Position numbers and translations under genes: made by a program | The notes under the pieces: generated by a model | Database searches by the model: none | Seen by the model: the letters and a program-made list of their open reading frames with translations, nothing else | What the model was told of the DNA's origin: nothing | In this document: positions 51,826 through 61,532 of the stretch, one piece after another | Numbering within the stretch: position 1 is the first letter of the stretch | Layout: each line of letters starts with the position of its first letter | Source of the DNA: Lichenibacterium ramalinae | GTDB lineage: Bacteria; Pseudomonadota; Alphaproteobacteria; Rhizobiales; Beijerinckiaceae | NCBI RefSeq assembly: GCF_004137085.1 | Contig: NZ_QYBC01000008.1 | Coordinates: 169,155 to 233,154 of the forward strand | Direction: 5' to 3' | DNA: 64,000 bases

Positions 51826-53353
51826 GCCCCTGGTCACGGTCGCCAAGGTCAGGGGCGCCCAGCGCGTGACGGCGGCCGACGCGGCCGCGGCGGCGCGGGG
51901 CCTGCGGCCCGGCCTCGCCCTGGCCGATGCCAGGGCCCTGTGCCCCGCCGTTCTGGTGGCGGAGGCCGATCCCGAGGCCGATGCGGCGCTGATGGGCGCG
52001 GTGGTGGACTGGTGCCGGCGCTTCACGCCGCTCGCCGCGCCCGACGGGGAAGACGGGGCCGTGCTCGACATCGGCGGCGCGTCCCACCTGTTCGGCGGCG
52101 AGGCCGGCCTCGTCGAGGCCCTCGTCTCCGGGTTGCGGCGCCAGGGCCTCGCAGCCCGCGCCGCCGTGGCGTCGACGCCCGAGGCCGCCTGGGCCCTGGC
52201 GCGGTTCGGCGCCGCCAGCGTGGCGGGGTTCGGGACGGAGCCGGTCGCCCCCACGCCGCTCGAACCCGGCTTCGCCCCCCTCGCCGCCGCCCTGCCGGTG
52301 GCGGCGCTGCGGCTCGACCCCGAAACCGTGGCGGGCCTCGCCCGCGCCGGGCTCGTGCGGGTCGGCGACCTCCTGGCCCGTCCCCGCGGCCCCGTCGCGG
52401 CCCGGTTCGGCGCCGAGGTGCTGGCGCGGCTCGACGGGCTGATGGGGCTCGCCAAGGCCCCGATCGGGCCGCGCTTCGAGGCCCCGCGCTGCGTGGCGGA
52501 GCGGCGCTTCGCCGGCGGCCTCGCCGAGATGGAGCAGATCGAGGCGGCGCTGCTGCCGCTCTGCCGCCACCTCTGCGCCGCGCTGGCCCGCCAGGGACAG
52601 GGCGCGCGGCGGGTGGCGGCGAGCTTCTTCCGGGTCGACGGCGCCGTGAAGCACCTCGCCCTCGGCACGAGCCGCCCGACGCGCGAGCCGGAAGCGCTGC
52701 TCGCGCTGTTCCGCGAGAAGCTGGCCGCCATCGGCGAGGACGGGCTCGACACGGGCTATGGCTTCGACCTGATCCGCCTCGCCGTGACCGAGGCGGAGCG
52801 GCTCGACGCCCGCCAGGAGGACCTCGCCGGAGACGATCCGGCCCGGAGCCGCGACGCCGCCATGGCCGACCTCGCCGACCGGCTCGGGGCACGGCTCGGC
52901 CTGCGGCGCGTGCTCCGCCTCGCCCCCCACGACACGCACGTCCCCGAATGCGCCGTCGTGGCCCTGCCGGCGGCGCGCGGCGCCCCGCGGGGGCCGGCCG
53001 CGGGGAAGGCCGCGCAGGACGCGGCAAGGGATGCGGCACGGGACGGGGCACGGGACGAGGCCCTTTGCCGCCCGATCCGCCTCTTTGAGCGGCCCGAGCG
53101 CATCGACACCATCGCGTCCGTGCCGGACGGGCCGCCGCTGCGGTTCCGCTGGCGCCGCGTGCTGCACGAGGTGGCGGCCATCGAGGGGCCGGAGCGGATC
53201 GCGCCGGAATGGTGGACGGGCGCGGCGGAGCTGACGCGCGATTATTTCCGCGCCGAGGACCGCGACGGACGCCGCTTCTGGCTCTACCGCGAAGGGCTGT
53301 TCGGCCGCGAAACCGACGAGCCGCGCTGGTACCTGCACGGGCTCTTCGGATGA
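51719..53353 (+). CDS. imuB: ImuB, catalytically inactive Y-family polymerase homologue
   Basis: 544 residues. Y-family fold that bridges ImuA, DnaE2 and the beta clamp at lesions. The N-terminus (RYLSVFLPLLPTDRIRR) lacks the first metal-binding acid; the palm block reads GAVLDIGGASHLFGGEAGL where active Y polymerases have the SIDE motif, so it is non-catalytic, as known for ImuB. A clamp-binding-type region lies in the middle, and the C-terminus (RFWLYREGLFGRETDEPRWYLHGLFG) is characteristic. The start overlaps imuA by 107 bp; RYLSVFLP is the conserved beginning, so the overlap is probably real. The stop overlaps dnaE2 by ATGA. Confidence 0.93.
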   Translation: MPTRYLSVFLPLLPTDRIRRGGRRPSSTSGRPGPDEPLVTVAKVRGAQRVTAADAAAAARGLRPGLALADARALCPAVLVAEADPEADAALMGAVVDWCRRFTPLAAPDGEDGAVLDIGGASHLFGGEAGLVEALVSGLRRQGLAARAAVASTPEAAWALARFGAASVAGFGTEPVAPTPLEPGFAPLAAALPVAALRLDPETVAGLARAGLVRVGDLLARPRGPVAARFGAEVLARLDGLMGLAKAPIGPRFEAPRCVAERRFAGGLAEMEQIEAALLPLCRHLCAALARQGQGARRVAASFFRVDGAVKHLALGTSRPTREPEALLALFREKLAAIGEDGLDTGYGFDLIRLAVTEAERLDARQEDLAGDDPARSRDAAMADLADRLGARLGLRRVLRLAPHDTHVPECAVVALPAARGAPRGPAAGKAAQDAARDAARDGARDEALCRPIRLFERPERIDTIASVPDGPPLRFRWRRVLHEVAAIEGPERIAPEWWTGAAELTRDYFRAEDRDGRRFWLYREGLFGRETDEPRWYLHGLFG

Positions 53354-56300
53354 CGGGCTTCGCCGACCTCGCCGTCATCACCAATTTCTCGTTCCTGCGC
53401 GGCGCGTCCCACCCCGAGGAACTGGTGGGCCAGGCCTACGCGCTCGGCCATGCCGGCATCGGCATCGCGGACCGCAACTCGCTGGCCGGGGTCGTGCGGG
53501 CCTACAGCTTCGTCAAGGAGCGGGTGCCGGCCGAGGCCGGCTTCCGCCTCGCCGTGGGGGCGAGGCTCGTCTTCTCGGACGGGACGCCCGACATCCTGGC
53601 CTATCCGCGGGACCGCGCCGCCTATGGGCGGCTGACGCGGCTGCTGACGCTCGGCAACCGCCGCACCGGCAAGGGCCGCTGCGTGCTCACCCTGCCCGAC
53701 CTCCTCGACCATGCCGACGGCCTGCAGATGATCGTGACCGAGCGCGCCACCGGCGAGGAACCCCCGGCCCCGCCGCTCGACGGGCCCGCGCTGGTCCGCG
53801 CCCTGCGGGAAGCTGGCCCCGGCCCGCTGTGGCTCGCCGCCACGCATCTCTACGGCCCGGACCTGCGGCGGCGCCTCGCCGGGCGGGCCGCCCTGGCGCG
53901 GGACACCGGCGCGCGCCTGCTGGCCACGGGCGACGTCACCATGCACCACCCCGACCGGCGCCCCCTCGCCGACGTGCTGACCTGCATCCGCCAGCACACG
54001 ACGCTGGATGCGGCGGGCCGCCACCTCGCCGCCAATGCCGAGCGGCACCTCAAGCCCGCCGACGAGATGGCGCGGATCTTCGCCGAAACCCCGGACGCCG
54101 TGGGCGAAAGCCTGCGCTTCCTCGACGGCCTCGGCTTCTCGCTGGCCCAGCTCAGCTACGACTATCCCTACGAGCTGCGCGAAGGCTTCGCCACCGAGCA
54201 GGAGGCGCTCGCCGCCTTGGCCGAGGCCGGGCTCGCCCGCCGCTACCCGCTCGGCGCCGACGCCAAGGTGCGCGACATGCTGGCCCACGAGCTCGCCCTG
54301 GTGGCACGGCTCGGCTACGCGGCCTATTTCCTCACCGTCCACGACATCGTCCGCTATGCGCGGGACAGGGGCATCCTGTGCCAGGGCCGCGGCTCGGCGG
54401 CCAATTCGGTGCTCTGCTTCGCGCTCGGCATCACCGAGGTCGACCCCGCCAAACACGACCTCCTGTTCGAGCGCTTCATCTCGGAGGACCGGGGCGAGCC
54501 GCCCGACATCGACGTCGACTTCGAGCACGAGCGGCGCGAAGAGGTGATGCAGCACATCTACCGGCGCTACGGGCGCGAGCGGGCCGGCCTCGCCGCCACC
54601 GTCGTGACCTACCGGACCCGCTCCGCCATCCGCGAGGTCGGCCGCGCCTTCGGCCTGTCGGACGACACGGTTTCGGCGCTGAACGGCACCGTCTGGGGCT
54701 ATTGGTCCAACGGCATCGACCCCGCCGAAACGCGGCGCATCGGCCTCGACCCGTCGGAGCGCCGGCTCGCCCTGGTGCTGCGCCTCGCCGAGGAGCTGGC
54801 GGGCTTCCCGCGCCACCTGTCGCAGCATACGGGCGGCTTCGTCATCACCCGCTCGCGGCTCGACGAGGTGGTGCCGGTGGGCAATGCCGCCATGGCGGAG
54901 CGCACCACGGTGGAATGGGACAAGGACGACCTCGACGCGCTCGGCATCCTCAAGATCGACGTGCTGGCGCTCGGCATGCTGTCGGCGCTGAAGCGCGGGT
55001 TCGACCTCCTGGAGCGGCACTACGGCGAGCACTACGCGCTGGCCTCGCTCCCGTCCGAGGAGCCCGCCGTCTACGACATGATCTGCCGGGCCGACACCAT
55101 CGGGGTTTTCCAGATCGAGAGCCGGGCGCAGATGTCCATGCTGCCGCGGCTGCGCCCCCGCGAATTCTACGACCTCGTCGTCGAGGTGGCGATCGTGCGG
55201 CCCGGCCCCATCCAGGGCGACATGGTGCACCCCTACCTGCGCCGGCGGGAGGGTTCGGAGCCCGTCGTCTATCCGTCGCCCGAGCTCGAAGCCGTGCTGG
55301 GCAAGACGCTGGGCGTTCCGCTTTTCCAGGAACAGGCGATGAAGATCGCCATCGTGGCAGGGGGCTTCACCCCCACCGAGGCCGACAAGCTGCGGCGCGC
55401 CATGGCGACCTTCAAGCGCGTCGGCACCATCGGCACGCTGCACGACAAGATGGTGGAGGGCATGGTGGCGCGCGGCTACGCGCGCGACTTCGCCGAGCGC
55501 TGCTTCGGGCAGATCGAGGGCTTCGGCACCTACGGCTTTCCCGAAAGCCACGCCGCCTCCTTCGCCCTCCTGGTCTATGCCTCGGCCTGGATGAAGTGCC
55601 GCTACCCGGACGTCTTCGCCTGCGCCATGCTCAACGCCCAGCCCATGGGGTTCTACGCCCCCGCCCAGCTCGTGCGCGACGCCCGCGACCACGGCGTGCC
55701 GGTGCACGAGGTGGACATCAACGCTTCGGGCTGGGACCACGCCCTCGTCCCGGTGGGCTCCCGGACCGACGGCACCGGCACGGCGATCCATCCCCGCCAC
55801 GCCTCCATGCGCGACGACATCCTGGGCGATCACGCCATCCGGCTCGGGCTCCGGCAGGTCAAGGGCCTGCGCGAGGTCGACATGGAGCGGCTCGTGGCGC
55901 GGCGGGGCGGCGGCTACGATTCGGTGCGCGACCTGTGGCTGCGGGCCGAGCTGACGCCCGCCGTCCTGGAATTGCTGGCCGAGGCCGACGCCTTCCGGTC
56001 GATCGGGCTCGACCGGCGCGACGCGCTCTGGGCCGTGCGCGGCCTCGACCGCGTCGGCGACAAGGACGCCCTGCCGCTCTTCGCCGGTGGCGGCGCGGAG
56101 GACCGCGAGCCCGAGGCCGCCCTGCCGCCGCTGCGGCTCGGCGAGCACGTCGTCGAGGACTACCGGCGCCTGACGCTGTCGCTGAAGGCCCATCCGGTGC
56201 TGTTCCTGCGCCAGAACCTCGCGCGGCGCCGCATCCTGCGTGCCGAGGAGCTCGCGCATGTGGGCGACGGGCGCAGGGCCGCCGTGGCGGGCCTCGTGCT

Positions 56301-56778
56301 GGTGCGCCAGCGGCCCGGCTCGGCCCACGGCACGGTGTTCCTGACCCTGGAAGACGAGACGGGCGCCGCCAACATCATCATCTGGCCCAAGATGTTCGAG
56401 GCGAACCGCTCCGCCGTGATCGCGGCGCGGTTCCTCTGCGTCCGGGGCATCGTGCAGAAGGCCACCGGGGTCGTGCATCTCGTGGCGGACCGGCTCGAGG
56501 ACCTGTCGGGCGAGCTCAACGCGCTCGGCACGGCCGGGCCGGCGCTCACCGACCTCGCCCGGGCCGACGAGGTGAAGCGGCCGCAGACCTTCGCGTCGAT
56601 GGCCCGGGGCCAGGGCGCGGCCCTCGGCGCGAAGATCGGGTTCCCGCTCGCCGACGATTCGCGCGGCAAGGCCGATCCGAGGCTCGAGCCGCCCCTGGCC
56701 TTGCCGCTGCCGCTGCCTTTGCCGCTGGCCGTCGGCGACGTGCGCCGTGCCATGCCGAAGGGACGAAACTTCCAGTGA
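53350..56778 (+). CDS. dnaE2: error-prone DNA polymerase DnaE2
   Basis: 1142 residues. C-family polymerase for translesion synthesis. PHP domain at 1-270 begins FADLAVITNFSFLRGASHPEELV, as in DnaE2 rather than DnaE1. Catalytic acids lie in EPPDIDVDFEHERREEV (the PDIDxDF motif) and the later DALGILKIDVLALGM. The helix-hairpin-helix and OB regions follow (VFLTLEDETGAANIIIWP). The C-terminus has a Pro/Leu repeat tract (PLALPLPLPLPLAV) before KGRNFQ, the conserved end motif. Third gene of the SOS cassette, coupled to imuB. Confidence 0.96.
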   Translation: MTGFADLAVITNFSFLRGASHPEELVGQAYALGHAGIGIADRNSLAGVVRAYSFVKERVPAEAGFRLAVGARLVFSDGTPDILAYPRDRAAYGRLTRLLTLGNRRTGKGRCVLTLPDLLDHADGLQMIVTERATGEEPPAPPLDGPALVRALREAGPGPLWLAATHLYGPDLRRRLAGRAALARDTGARLLATGDVTMHHPDRRPLADVLTCIRQHTTLDAAGRHLAANAERHLKPADEMARIFAETPDAVGESLRFLDGLGFSLAQLSYDYPYELREGFATEQEALAALAEAGLARRYPLGADAKVRDMLAHELALVARLGYAAYFLTVHDIVRYARDRGILCQGRGSAANSVLCFALGITEVDPAKHDLLFERFISEDRGEPPDIDVDFEHERREEVMQHIYRRYGRERAGLAATVVTYRTRSAIREVGRAFGLSDDTVSALNGTVWGYWSNGIDPAETRRIGLDPSERRLALVLRLAEELAGFPRHLSQHTGGFVITRSRLDEVVPVGNAAMAERTTVEWDKDDLDALGILKIDVLALGMLSALKRGFDLLERHYGEHYALASLPSEEPAVYDMICRADTIGVFQIESRAQMSMLPRLRPREFYDLVVEVAIVRPGPIQGDMVHPYLRRREGSEPVVYPSPELEAVLGKTLGVPLFQEQAMKIAIVAGGFTPTEADKLRRAMATFKRVGTIGTLHDKMVEGMVARGYARDFAERCFGQIEGFGTYGFPESHAASFALLVYASAWMKCRYPDVFACAMLNAQPMGFYAPAQLVRDARDHGVPVHEVDINASGWDHALVPVGSRTDGTGTAIHPRHASMRDDILGDHAIRLGLRQVKGLREVDMERLVARRGGGYDSVRDLWLRAELTPAVLELLAEADAFRSIGLDRRDALWAVRGLDRVGDKDALPLFAGGGAEDREPEAALPPLRLGEHVVEDYRRLTLSLKAHPVLFLRQNLARRRILRAEELAHVGDGRRAAVAGLVLVRQRPGSAHGTVFLTLEDETGAANIIIWPKMFEANRSAVIAARFLCVRGIVQKATGVVHLVADRLEDLSGELNALGTAGPALTDLARADEVKRPQTFASMARGQGAALGAKIGFPLADDSRGKADPRLEPPLALPLPLPLPLAVGDVRRAMPKGRNFQ

Positions 56779-56871
56779 AAGGGGCCGGGATGCCGCGGGC
56801 CCGTGGCTTCCGGGCGCCAGGACCCTATCCTGCCGTCGGCGGCGAAGGAGAGGATCACGACGCAGAGGCCC

Positions 56872-57077
56872 ATGACGGAAGACCGGGCCAAGGACCTCTT
56901 CATCCGCCGGATCGACGACCTGCGCCGCCGTGGTGCGGCAACGGCGTCCGCTTCATCTCGACCACACACTATCCGGTCCCGATCGTCGTCGATCGGGAGC
57001 TGGGGCTGCTCCTGCGCCTGGCCTACGCCCGCAGGGATGATCGGGCGATGATCATCCCGGACTGTTTTCCCGTCTGA
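56872..57077 (+). pseudogene. frameshifted small ORF downstream of dnaE2
   Basis: The ATG at 56872 has AGAGG 4 nt upstream and encodes MTEDRAKDLFIRRIDDLRRR, then turns to low-complexity sequence. The +1 frame from 56931 to the TGA at 57075 encodes 48 ordered-looking residues including STTHYPVPIVVDRELG and RRDDRAMIIPDCFPV. One base lost in the CGCCGCCG run (56923-56930) would join both parts into about 68 residues. Either a decayed gene, a sequencing error or programmed frameshift; family unknown. Confidence 0.4.
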
Positions 57078-57122
57078 TGCCGGGCGCTGGACCGTCGCGG
57101 CGCCCGGAGAAGATCGCGGCGC

Positions 57123-57728
57123 TCAGCGGCGCTTGCCGACGAGGTTCCAGACGGAGGGCACCAGCAGGGCGCCGAGCAGCGTCTTCACGGCGGTGCCGAG
57201 CAGGAAGGGCAGGACGCCGGCCGTCCAGGCGGCCTCGGGACCGATGAGGCGGGCCAGCCAGGCATAGCCGGTGGCGAAGAGGATGGCATGGCCCAGCGCC
57301 ATGGCGCCGAGCAGACGCGGCACGGAGCGGTCGGCCCCGCGCTCGGCGAAGAAGCCGACGACGACGGCGGCCAGCACGAAGCCCAGGAGATAGCCGCCGG
57401 TCGGCCCCGCCATGTAGGCGAGCCCGAGGCCGTGTGCCGGCGTGCCGGCGAAGACCGGCAGGCCGAGCGCGCCTTCGACGAGGTAGAGGACCAGGGCGGC
57501 GCCGGCGAGCCGGGCCCCGAAGGCGGCGCCGATCAGGATGACGGCCAGGCTCTCCAGCGTGAGCGGCACGGGATAGAACGGCACCGACAGCTTGGCGGAC
57601 AGCGCCATCACGGCGCTGCCGAGCAGGGCCAGCAGGGCGGCGCGGCCGAAACGCAGGCGCGTCGACGCGGCTTCCGGCCAGACGGCGCCGGCGAGGGTCG
57701 GATGGGCCGGAAATCTGATGTCGCTCAT
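57123..57728 (-). CDS. bioY: biotin transporter S-component BioY
   Basis: 201 residues, about six membrane helices. BioY features: LLGSAVMALSAKLSVPFYPVPLTLESLAVILIGAAFG, then GALGLPVFAG, YMAGPTGGYLLGFVLAAVVVG and the C-terminal TLLGALLVPSVWNLV. It takes up biotin either alone or with ECF ATPase modules; no bioMN genes are adjacent. GGGGAGCC lies 4 nt before the ATG at 57728. Divergent from the MBL hydrolase. Confidence 0.94.
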   Translation of the reverse strand: MSDIRFPAHPTLAGAVWPEAASTRLRFGRAALLALLGSAVMALSAKLSVPFYPVPLTLESLAVILIGAAFGARLAGAALVLYLVEGALGLPVFAGTPAHGLGLAYMAGPTGGYLLGFVLAAVVVGFFAERGADRSVPRLLGAMALGHAILFATGYAWLARLIGPEAAWTAGVLPFLLGTAVKTLLGALLVPSVWNLVGKRR

Positions 57729-57821
57729 GGGTGGCTCCCCTGGTCCGCTTGCATTCCGCCGCGCGCGGCCGCAGGCTGATGCATCTCTTAAGTTGGCGTT
57801 ACCGATCGGGCAAGCGATGCC

Positions 57822-58787
57822 GTGCCCCCGCCGGTGGACCGCCGCGATGCGCCGGTCCCCATCACCCGGGATGAGACAGTGGCTTCCGACGACATCCCGT
57901 TCGACCGCACGCTCAACGCCCCGCCCGAGGAAGTGCAGGCGCTTTCGCCGCTGGTGCGCCGGCTGGTGGCCAACAACGGCGGACCCTTCACCTTCACCGG
58001 CACCTGCACCTACCTGGTGGGCCGCGGGGACGTGACGGTGATCGATCCGGGGCCCGCTGACTCGACCCATATCGCGGCCCTGATGCAGGCCTTGGCGGGC
58101 GAAACGGTGCGCAACATCCTCGTCACCCACACCCACCGCGACCACGCGCCCGGCGCGGCGCTGCTCAAGGCCGCGACCGGTGCCGCCGTGATGGGCTGCC
58201 CCCGCCGCATGCCGCGGGCCGCGGACCCGAGCCTGCCGGCGCTCGACGCCGCCTTCGACCTCCGCTACGCCCCCGACCGCGTGCTCGCCGAGGGCGACGG
58301 CGTGGAAGGCCCGGGCTACCGCCTCGTCGCCGTCGCGACGCCCGGCCACACGTCCGACCACCTCGCCTTCGCGCTGCCCGAGGAGGGTGGGCTGTTCTCG
58401 GGCGACCACGTCATGGCCTGGTCCACCACCGTGGTGGCGCCCCCGGACGGGTCGATGCGGGCCTATATGGCGTCGCTCCGCAAGCTCCAGGAGCGCGACG
58501 ACGTCGTCTACTGGCCCGGCCATGGCGGCCCGGTGCGGGCCCCCCGCCCCTTCGTCAAGGCGCTGATCGTGCATCGGCAATGGCGCGAAGCCGCCATCCT
58601 GCGCCGGGTGACGGCCGGCGACGACACGGTTCCGGCCCTCGTGGCGGCCCTCTACCGCGGCCTCGCGCCCTCGCTGCGGGGCGCCGCCGGCCTGTCGGTG
58701 CTGGCGCATCTGGTCGACCTCGTGGCCGACGGCCAGGTGGCGGCCGACGGCCCCCCGACGCTGAAGGCCCGTTACGGTCCCGCCTGA
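57822..58787 (+). CDS. MBL-fold hydrolase (LACTB2-like)
   Basis: 321 residues from a GTG at 57822; a GTG at 57879 would fit the conserved start ASDDIPFDRTL better and is the alternative. Metallo-beta-lactamase fold: GTCTYLVGRGDVTVIDPGP, the metal motif THTHRDHAPGAALL (HxHxDH), VAVATPGHTSDHLAF, FSGDHVMAWSTTVV and YWPGHGGPV. A winged-helix-like C-terminal domain follows (REAAILRRVTAGDDTVPALVAALY). LACTB2-type proteins include RNases and thioesterases; the substrate here is unknown. Confidence 0.87.
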   Translation: MPPPVDRRDAPVPITRDETVASDDIPFDRTLNAPPEEVQALSPLVRRLVANNGGPFTFTGTCTYLVGRGDVTVIDPGPADSTHIAALMQALAGETVRNILVTHTHRDHAPGAALLKAATGAAVMGCPRRMPRAADPSLPALDAAFDLRYAPDRVLAEGDGVEGPGYRLVAVATPGHTSDHLAFALPEEGGLFSGDHVMAWSTTVVAPPDGSMRAYMASLRKLQERDDVVYWPGHGGPVRAPRPFVKALIVHRQWREAAILRRVTAGDDTVPALVAALYRGLAPSLRGAAGLSVLAHLVDLVADGQVAADGPPTLKARYGPA

Positions 58788-58884
58788 CGGCGCCGTGGGC
58801 CTGGGCGACGGCCCCGAACTCGGGCGTGGGTGCCCTCCGCGAACCCGAGAACGATCCCGTCGTCCTCGGGCCCTTCACCGAACC

Positions 58885-60591
58885 TCAGCCCTCGATCTCG
58901 AGCGCCAGCCGGGCCGAGACGGTGCGGCCGTATTCGTTCACGGCCTCGACCAGCACCGGATAGGTGCCGGGCCGCAGCGCCGGCAGCCGCGCCGTCCACA
59001 GGTGCGAGCAGGGCACGGGCTGCACCCAGGGTTTCTTGGTGGCCTCGTTGCGGGCATAGACCTCCGCCACGAAGGGGTCGGGGGCGACGCGCCGGGCCAT
59101 CGGCAAGGGGTCGCCATCGCCGATCCGCAGCGTCACGGCCGTCTTCGGGCCGCCGTCGAAGACGTTGGCCACCACCGTCGCGGCATGGACTTCGCGGGCC
59201 GGCAGGCGGGGCTGCAGCAGCGCGCCGGGGCGGTAGTCGCGCCGCATCTCGTCGTGGAACTGGCTCAGCACCGAGACGCGGATCTGGCGCTCGTCGGGCT
59301 CCTTGGCGGGCACGAAGCGGGTGGAATAGCGGTTGCCGTCGACCGACAGGATGTGGAACCCGTTGGGCGTGCCGTCGCGGCTGTCCGCCACCGCCACGCC
59401 GCGATGGTCGAAGGGCCCGCTCCACCACGACCCCGACACGGCGGTGAGCACGTGGTGGTGGTGCGGCGCTTCGCCGTCGAACCCGTCCTCGGCGCCGAGA
59501 TAATGGTGCTCGGTCGTGTGGGTGTGGCCCGACATGCTGAAGGTGTGGGGCCGTCCCGACAGCAGCTTCAGCAGGTCCGCCCGGTTGACGAGGTTCTCGT
59601 CCGGCTTGTCGTCGAGGTAGGTCCGCAGCGGGATGTGCAGCGTCACCACGACGAGCTTGTCGTCGGGCACGTGGGCCAGGAGGTTGCGCACGAAGTCGAG
59701 CTGCGCGGGGTCGAGCCGGCCCTGGTACCTGCCGGCGCCCCTGGGTGAGGCCTTGTCGGCCCCGAGGTAGTCGACGTCGTCGAGCATGACGAAGACCGCG
59801 TCGGCATAGGCGAAGGCGTAATAGGCCGGCCCGTACACGCGCTTGAAGGTTTCGCGCGCGTAGCGGCGGTCCGGCGCCTCGTAGTTGAGGTCGTGGTTGC
59901 CGCCGATGTTGTACCAGGGCAGGCCGACCGTGCCGACGATGCGGTTGTAGCGATCGTAGAGCGACAGGTCGTCGAACATCTCGTCGCCGAGCGACAGGCC
60001 GAAGCGGGCCTGGGTGCCGCGCAGCGCCGGCAGCACGTCGTCGCGCACGAAGTCGATCTCGACGTCGGTTTCGGGCTGCGGGTCGGTGAAGACCACGACG
60101 TCGAAGCTCGCCGGCTCGTCCTGCCGGCGCAGCGGGAAGTCCACCGAGGCCGGCAGGGGCCCGGTCGGGGCGATGCCCGGATAGGCCAGGTCGAGCGCGG
60201 CCGGCGTGCCGCGAGGCTGGTGGATGTAGAAGAAGCGCGGCAGCAGGGTGCCGGGCTCGACGGGCGTCATGTAGCCGGCGGGCTTGACCACGAACACGAC
60301 CGTCTCGTCGGCGACGGGGAGCGTGTAGCGGCCGTCCGCGTCCGTCACGGCGACCTCGCGGCCGTTCGACACCAGCACGCCCGGGATGCCGCGGCGGCCA
60401 CCGCCCTCGCCGTCGTCGAAGACGCGGCCGGTGACGCTGGCCGGCGTTCCGCTCCCATGGGCGTCGGCGGCGGCCGGCGCTCCGCTCCCCTGGGCGTCGG
60501 CGGTGGCCGGCGCCAGCACCAGGGCGGCGCCGCTGGCGGCCGCGCCGCGGATCACGTCGCGCCGCGAGAACCCATCCTTGTCTGCCGTCAT
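58885..60591 (-). CDS. Tat-exported calcineurin-like phosphoesterase
   Basis: 568 residues. Twin-arginine signal FSRRDVIRGAAASGAALVLAP. Then a short Ala/Gly/Ser repeat linker (two GSG-A/T-PA units), an Ig-like N-terminal domain (VTGRVFDDGEGGGRRGIPGVLVSNGREVAVTDADGRYTL), the metallophosphoesterase core (VVVFTDPQPET, LGDEMFDD, IGGNHDL, LHIPLR and SGHTHTTEH) and a C-terminal beta domain. The N- and C-terminal extensions match the MetallophosN/C architecture. It should be periplasmic or extracellular; substrate unknown. Downstream of a histidine phosphatase on the same strand. Confidence 0.92.
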   Translation of the reverse strand: MTADKDGFSRRDVIRGAAASGAALVLAPATADAQGSGAPAAADAHGSGTPASVTGRVFDDGEGGGRRGIPGVLVSNGREVAVTDADGRYTLPVADETVVFVVKPAGYMTPVEPGTLLPRFFYIHQPRGTPAALDLAYPGIAPTGPLPASVDFPLRRQDEPASFDVVVFTDPQPETDVEIDFVRDDVLPALRGTQARFGLSLGDEMFDDLSLYDRYNRIVGTVGLPWYNIGGNHDLNYEAPDRRYARETFKRVYGPAYYAFAYADAVFVMLDDVDYLGADKASPRGAGRYQGRLDPAQLDFVRNLLAHVPDDKLVVVTLHIPLRTYLDDKPDENLVNRADLLKLLSGRPHTFSMSGHTHTTEHHYLGAEDGFDGEAPHHHHVLTAVSGSWWSGPFDHRGVAVADSRDGTPNGFHILSVDGNRYSTRFVPAKEPDERQIRVSVLSQFHDEMRRDYRPGALLQPRLPAREVHAATVVANVFDGGPKTAVTLRIGDGDPLPMARRVAPDPFVAEVYARNEATKKPWVQPVPCSHLWTARLPALRPGTYPVLVEAVNEYGRTVSARLALEIEG

Positions 60592-60687
60592 GACCGCGCG
60601 CCTCCCAGGCCGCGGCGCGGGGGCCGGCCGCGGGTCTCACCCATATAGGTCTAGTCCGGCGCCGTGACGGGGCGGTGAAGGCGCCCG

Positions 60688-61356
60688 TCAGCCGCCCTTG
60701 CGGAACGCCAGGGGCTCGGCCGAATCGCCGCCCAGCAGCAGCTGGGCGACCTGGCTCAGGCGCCAGCCCGCGCCGTCGCGGTCCAGCACCAGCACCATGT
60801 CGTAGCGCTCCGCCGGCCAGTGCGGCCCCGCCACGGTGCCCTGCGTCAGGGCCGCGACGAGGTCGGCGATCCGCTTGTGCTCCCAGGCGACGAGGCCGAC
60901 CCCGCGCCGGCGCAGGATGGCGGCCGCCGCCGCCTCCACCTGCTCCGGCCCGAAGCCGGCGTCCGACACGAGGCCGGCGAGCTCCGCCAGGGGCTGCAGG
61001 GTCAGCACCGAACGGCGGCTGGCATGGTCCCGGTCCGGCGCGGCCGCGACCAGGAAGTCCGGCCGGGCGATGCCGGCCGGGGGCGCCGCGCCGTCGCGGG
61101 GGACGAAGAACCGCGCCAGGGCCCCGGCCCGCTGCCAGCCCTTCACCGACAGCGCGGCCGTGTCGTGTCGCCCCTCGGGGTCGAGGCCGAACGGCGGCCC
61201 GCCGCCGCGCGGGGGCTTCTCGGCGTGGCGGATCAGCATGATGCGGGCCGGCCCCGCAGCCGCCGCCGCCCGTGCCCGTCCCGTCGCGGCGAGCACCAGG
61301 CCGGCGACCGTGGCCACGATCCCGCGCCGCGACATGCCGTCCCGTCCCGTCGTCAT
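60688..61356 (-). CDS. Tat-type exported histidine phosphatase family protein
   Basis: 222 residues from the ATG at 61356; the MSRRG Met at 61335 and an upstream frame to 61419 are alternatives. SRRGIVATVAGLVLA is a Tat-type signal. The RHG-type motif is MLIRHAEKPP, with GRHDTAALSVKGWQRAGALARFF typical of the family and AWEHKRIADLVAAL holding the second His. It lacks the usual GET-containing block and has VAAAPDRDHASRRSVLTLQPLAE instead, as in a subgroup of exported phosphatases. Substrate unknown. It is upstream of the phosphoesterase gene at 58885, with a 96-bp gap. Confidence 0.85.
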   Translation of the reverse strand: MTTGRDGMSRRGIVATVAGLVLAATGRARAAAAAGPARIMLIRHAEKPPRGGGPPFGLDPEGRHDTAALSVKGWQRAGALARFFVPRDGAAPPAGIARPDFLVAAAPDRDHASRRSVLTLQPLAELAGLVSDAGFGPEQVEAAAAAILRRRGVGLVAWEHKRIADLVAALTQGTVAGPHWPAERYDMVLVLDRDGAGWRLSQVAQLLLGGDSAEPLAFRKGG

Positions 61357-61532
61357 CGCCACCCCGTCTGCCGCCGCGCGCCGCGCGCCGCCCATGAGGC
61401 CGGCGGCGCCGTTTCGCATATGTGCTTAACGGCTCCGGGCCGCCGCCGAAAGCCCCTGTTAAGGTCAACAAACCATGGTGACCGGGTCGTCCTCCGTGAC
61501 GGACAGTGTCCGAGTCAGCCTCTGCGGGTCCC

